Source: Clostridiaceae bacterium JG1575
Lineage (GTDB): Bacteria > Bacillota > Clostridia > Clostridiales > Clostridiaceae
Assembly (NCBI GenBank): GCA_002838815.1
Contig: LQGW01000026.1
Coordinates: 1-61,749 of the forward strand
Length of the DNA stretch: 61,749 nucleotides
Reading direction: 5' to 3'
The notes beneath the pieces are model-generated. The model did not search any database and was not told the origin of the DNA. It saw only the letters and a program-made list of their open reading frames with translations. The position numbers and the translations under genes were made by a program. Below, one piece after another: positions 61,034 to 61,749 of the stretch. Every line of letters begins with the position of its first letter. Position 1 is the first letter of the stretch.

Positions 61034-61090
61034 ATCGGTGTACTTTTTAGAGTCATTGTTGCACATAATTGTTCTAAAAAGTACACCGAT
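61034..61090 (+). repeat. 18-bp perfect inverted repeat upstream of the leader peptide
   Basis: 61034-61051 and 61073-61090 are perfect complements with a 21-base loop; the arms contain GTGTACTTTTTAG. It ends just before the AAGGAGG of the leader peptide. It might be an operator, an RNA stem, or the end of a mobile element. No T-run follows. Confidence 0.75.
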
Positions 61091-61105
61091 TAAGGAGGAA
61101 TAGAA

Positions 61106-61141
61106 ATGAATAACCGATTACGAATTCTTCTTCAAAAATAA
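61106..61141 (+). CDS. Leader peptide MNNRLRILLQK
   Basis: An 11-codon frame with a strong TAAGGAGGAATAGAA ribosome site and a TAA stop, ending 28 bases before the acetyltransferase start. Its last codons (CTTCTTCAAAAA) form one arm of the hairpin that hides the next ribosome site. The pattern is that of translationally attenuated resistance genes (cat, erm). No product function beyond stalling is expected. Confidence 0.65.
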   Translation: MNNRLRILLQK

Positions 61142-61165
61142 TAACTATTATATTTTTAGGAGGAG
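61127..61165 (+). promoter_or_regulatory. Translational attenuator hairpin
   Basis: CTTCTTCAAAAAT (61127-61139) pairs with ATTTTTAGGAGGAG (61152-61165) with one bulged A and two G-U pairs. It sequesters the AGGAGG of the acetyltransferase. A ribosome stalled in the leader peptide would open it. Confidence 0.6.
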
Positions 61166-61169
61166 CAAA

Positions 61170-61577
61170 ATGAAAAATATTGTAATTAAAGAAGATATCA
61201 TACCGAACTTAGAGAGTGTCCTAAATTTATATAATGATGTTTCGTGGACGGCATACACCGCTAACCCAGAGCAGTTGGAAAATGCCTTAAAGAATTCATT
61301 GAAGCTCTGGACTGCTTGGGAAGATGATCTATTACTAGGCTTAGCGAGAGTTATTGGGGATGGCTGTACGATCATTTATATTCAAGATATTTTAGTGTTA
61401 GAAGCATATCAAGGAAGAGGCTTAGGTAGTCAGTTTCTAGAAATGATTCTCAAAGAGTATCAAGATGTTAGACAAATTGTTTTGTTAACGGATGACACCG
61501 AAAAAACGATACGTTTTTATAAGAAAATTGGGCTTAAAAAGGGTAATGAATGTAACTGTGTAGCTTTTATGAAATAA
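61170..61577 (+). CDS. GNAT-family N-acetyltransferase
   Basis: 135 aa. The acetyl-CoA site is in LVLEAYQGRGLGSQFLEMIL, and the C-terminal FYKKIGLKKGNECNCVAFMK is typical of small GNATs. It is much more AT-rich than the core genes, so acquisition by transfer is likely. The leader peptide and attenuator suggest induction by a ribosome-active compound. Substrate unknown. A small hairpin ACTCC-ATC-GGAGT follows the stop at 61581-61593. Confidence 0.82.
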   Translation: MKNIVIKEDIIPNLESVLNLYNDVSWTAYTANPEQLENALKNSLKLWTAWEDDLLLGLARVIGDGCTIIYIQDILVLEAYQGRGLGSQFLEMILKEYQDVRQIVLLTDDTEKTIRFYKKIGLKKGNECNCVAFMK

Positions 61578-61643
61578 GATACTCCATCGGAGTTTATGCC
61601 TACTTGTTTTATGAGCTCGGATAACAATTATTTTGAGGTGAAC

Positions 61644-61749
61644 ATGGACAAAAAAGAATACATAGAGAATCCAACAGGTGCCTCTGCTTTATCATTTTTG
61701 GAAAACGTGTGGGTCTGTAAATAGTTTTGTGCTAATGAAATTCCCATTA
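61644..61749 (+). pseudogene. Second GNAT-like gene, frameshifted and cut by the window end
   Basis: ATG 61644 after TTGAGGTGAAC encodes MDKKEYIENPTGASALSF and then stops at TAG 61722. The start is typical of a second GNAT type (KKEYIENP...ASALPFWK). Removing one T from the run at about 61694-61698 gives SFWKT and an open frame to the window end. It is therefore probably a frameshifted gene; the rest is outside. Confidence 0.5.

Noticed and set aside
60046-61169. CRISPR array or complete insertion sequence at the AT-rich end
   Set aside because: There are no regularly spaced repeats. The transposase fragment lacks a start, an orfB and defined terminal repeats.

Overview
The window is a dense, mostly housekeeping stretch of a Gram-positive chromosome. 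It fits a mid-GC Firmicute of the Clostridia or Tissierellia kind. The evidence for this is the order maf-radC-mreBCD, rodA, RNase E/G, rplU-prp-rpmA-obg-yhbY-nadD-yqeK; an L27 with a cleavable N-terminal extension next to its protease Prp; the paired glgC/glgD ADP-glucose pyrophosphorylases; a B. subtilis-like OhrR; strong AGGAGG ribosome sites; and a YqeC selenium-associated protein. Nothing in the window allows a species assignment.

Layout. 0.06-1.6 kb (minus): rimI-tsaB-tsaE. 1.8-4.7 kb: a TroA-like lipoprotein, yqeC, tRNA-Trp and ohrR. 4.7-9.4 kb: a two-component system facing a heavy-metal P-type ATPase. 9.5-22.8 kb: an alpha/alpha-toroid protein, a membrane-linked GTPase, a dCMP deaminase, polyphosphate enzymes (PAP and PPK1), a YhaO/YhaN nuclease-ATPase pair and a DnaQ-fold exonuclease. 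22.8-26.7 kb: a CBS protein, an S1 protein, a sulfurtransferase and an exporter. 26.8-31 kb: malic enzyme, a 2-hydroxycarboxylate transporter and a LysR regulator. 31.5-44.9 kb: the cell-shape/ribosome/Obg block. 45-55.4 kb: a complete glycogen cluster, glgB-C-D-A-P plus a GH13 amylase. 55.5-60 kb: a degenerate DacF-like protein, a ComEA-like lipoprotein, a patatin and a sirtuin. 60-61.7 kb: an AT-rich, gene-poor end with a transposase remnant, a GNAT acetyltransferase behind a probable translational attenuator, and a broken second GNAT gene.

The most notable observation is at 7086-9296. The heavy-metal P-type ATPase has a well-formed start and ribosome site, but codon 13 is TGA. It sits exactly where the first Cys of the HMA metal-binding CxxC motif belongs (GLT-TGA-AGC). 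Everything downstream is an intact Zn/Cd/Pb-type ATPase. A stem-loop follows the TGA, the tRNA-Trp in the window reads only UGG, and other genes here end in TGA. The simplest reading is a selenocysteine UxxC metal-binding site, in a genome that also carries yqeC. Four 6-bp palindromes (three TTGCAA and one GCGCAA), spaced 10-11 bp, lie between this gene and the divergent two-component system.

Storage is a second theme. Glycogen synthesis and breakdown (about 10 kb) and polyphosphate synthesis/use (PPK1, PAP) are both present, and the leaders in front of glgB and glgC are long and structured. Several proteins look like catalytically degenerate relatives of known enzymes: the MinD-like ATPase, the DacF-like protein, GlgD, the N-terminal half of PAP and possibly the TroA-like lipoprotein. 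All calls rest on reading the sequence and recalling family motifs; no database search was run.
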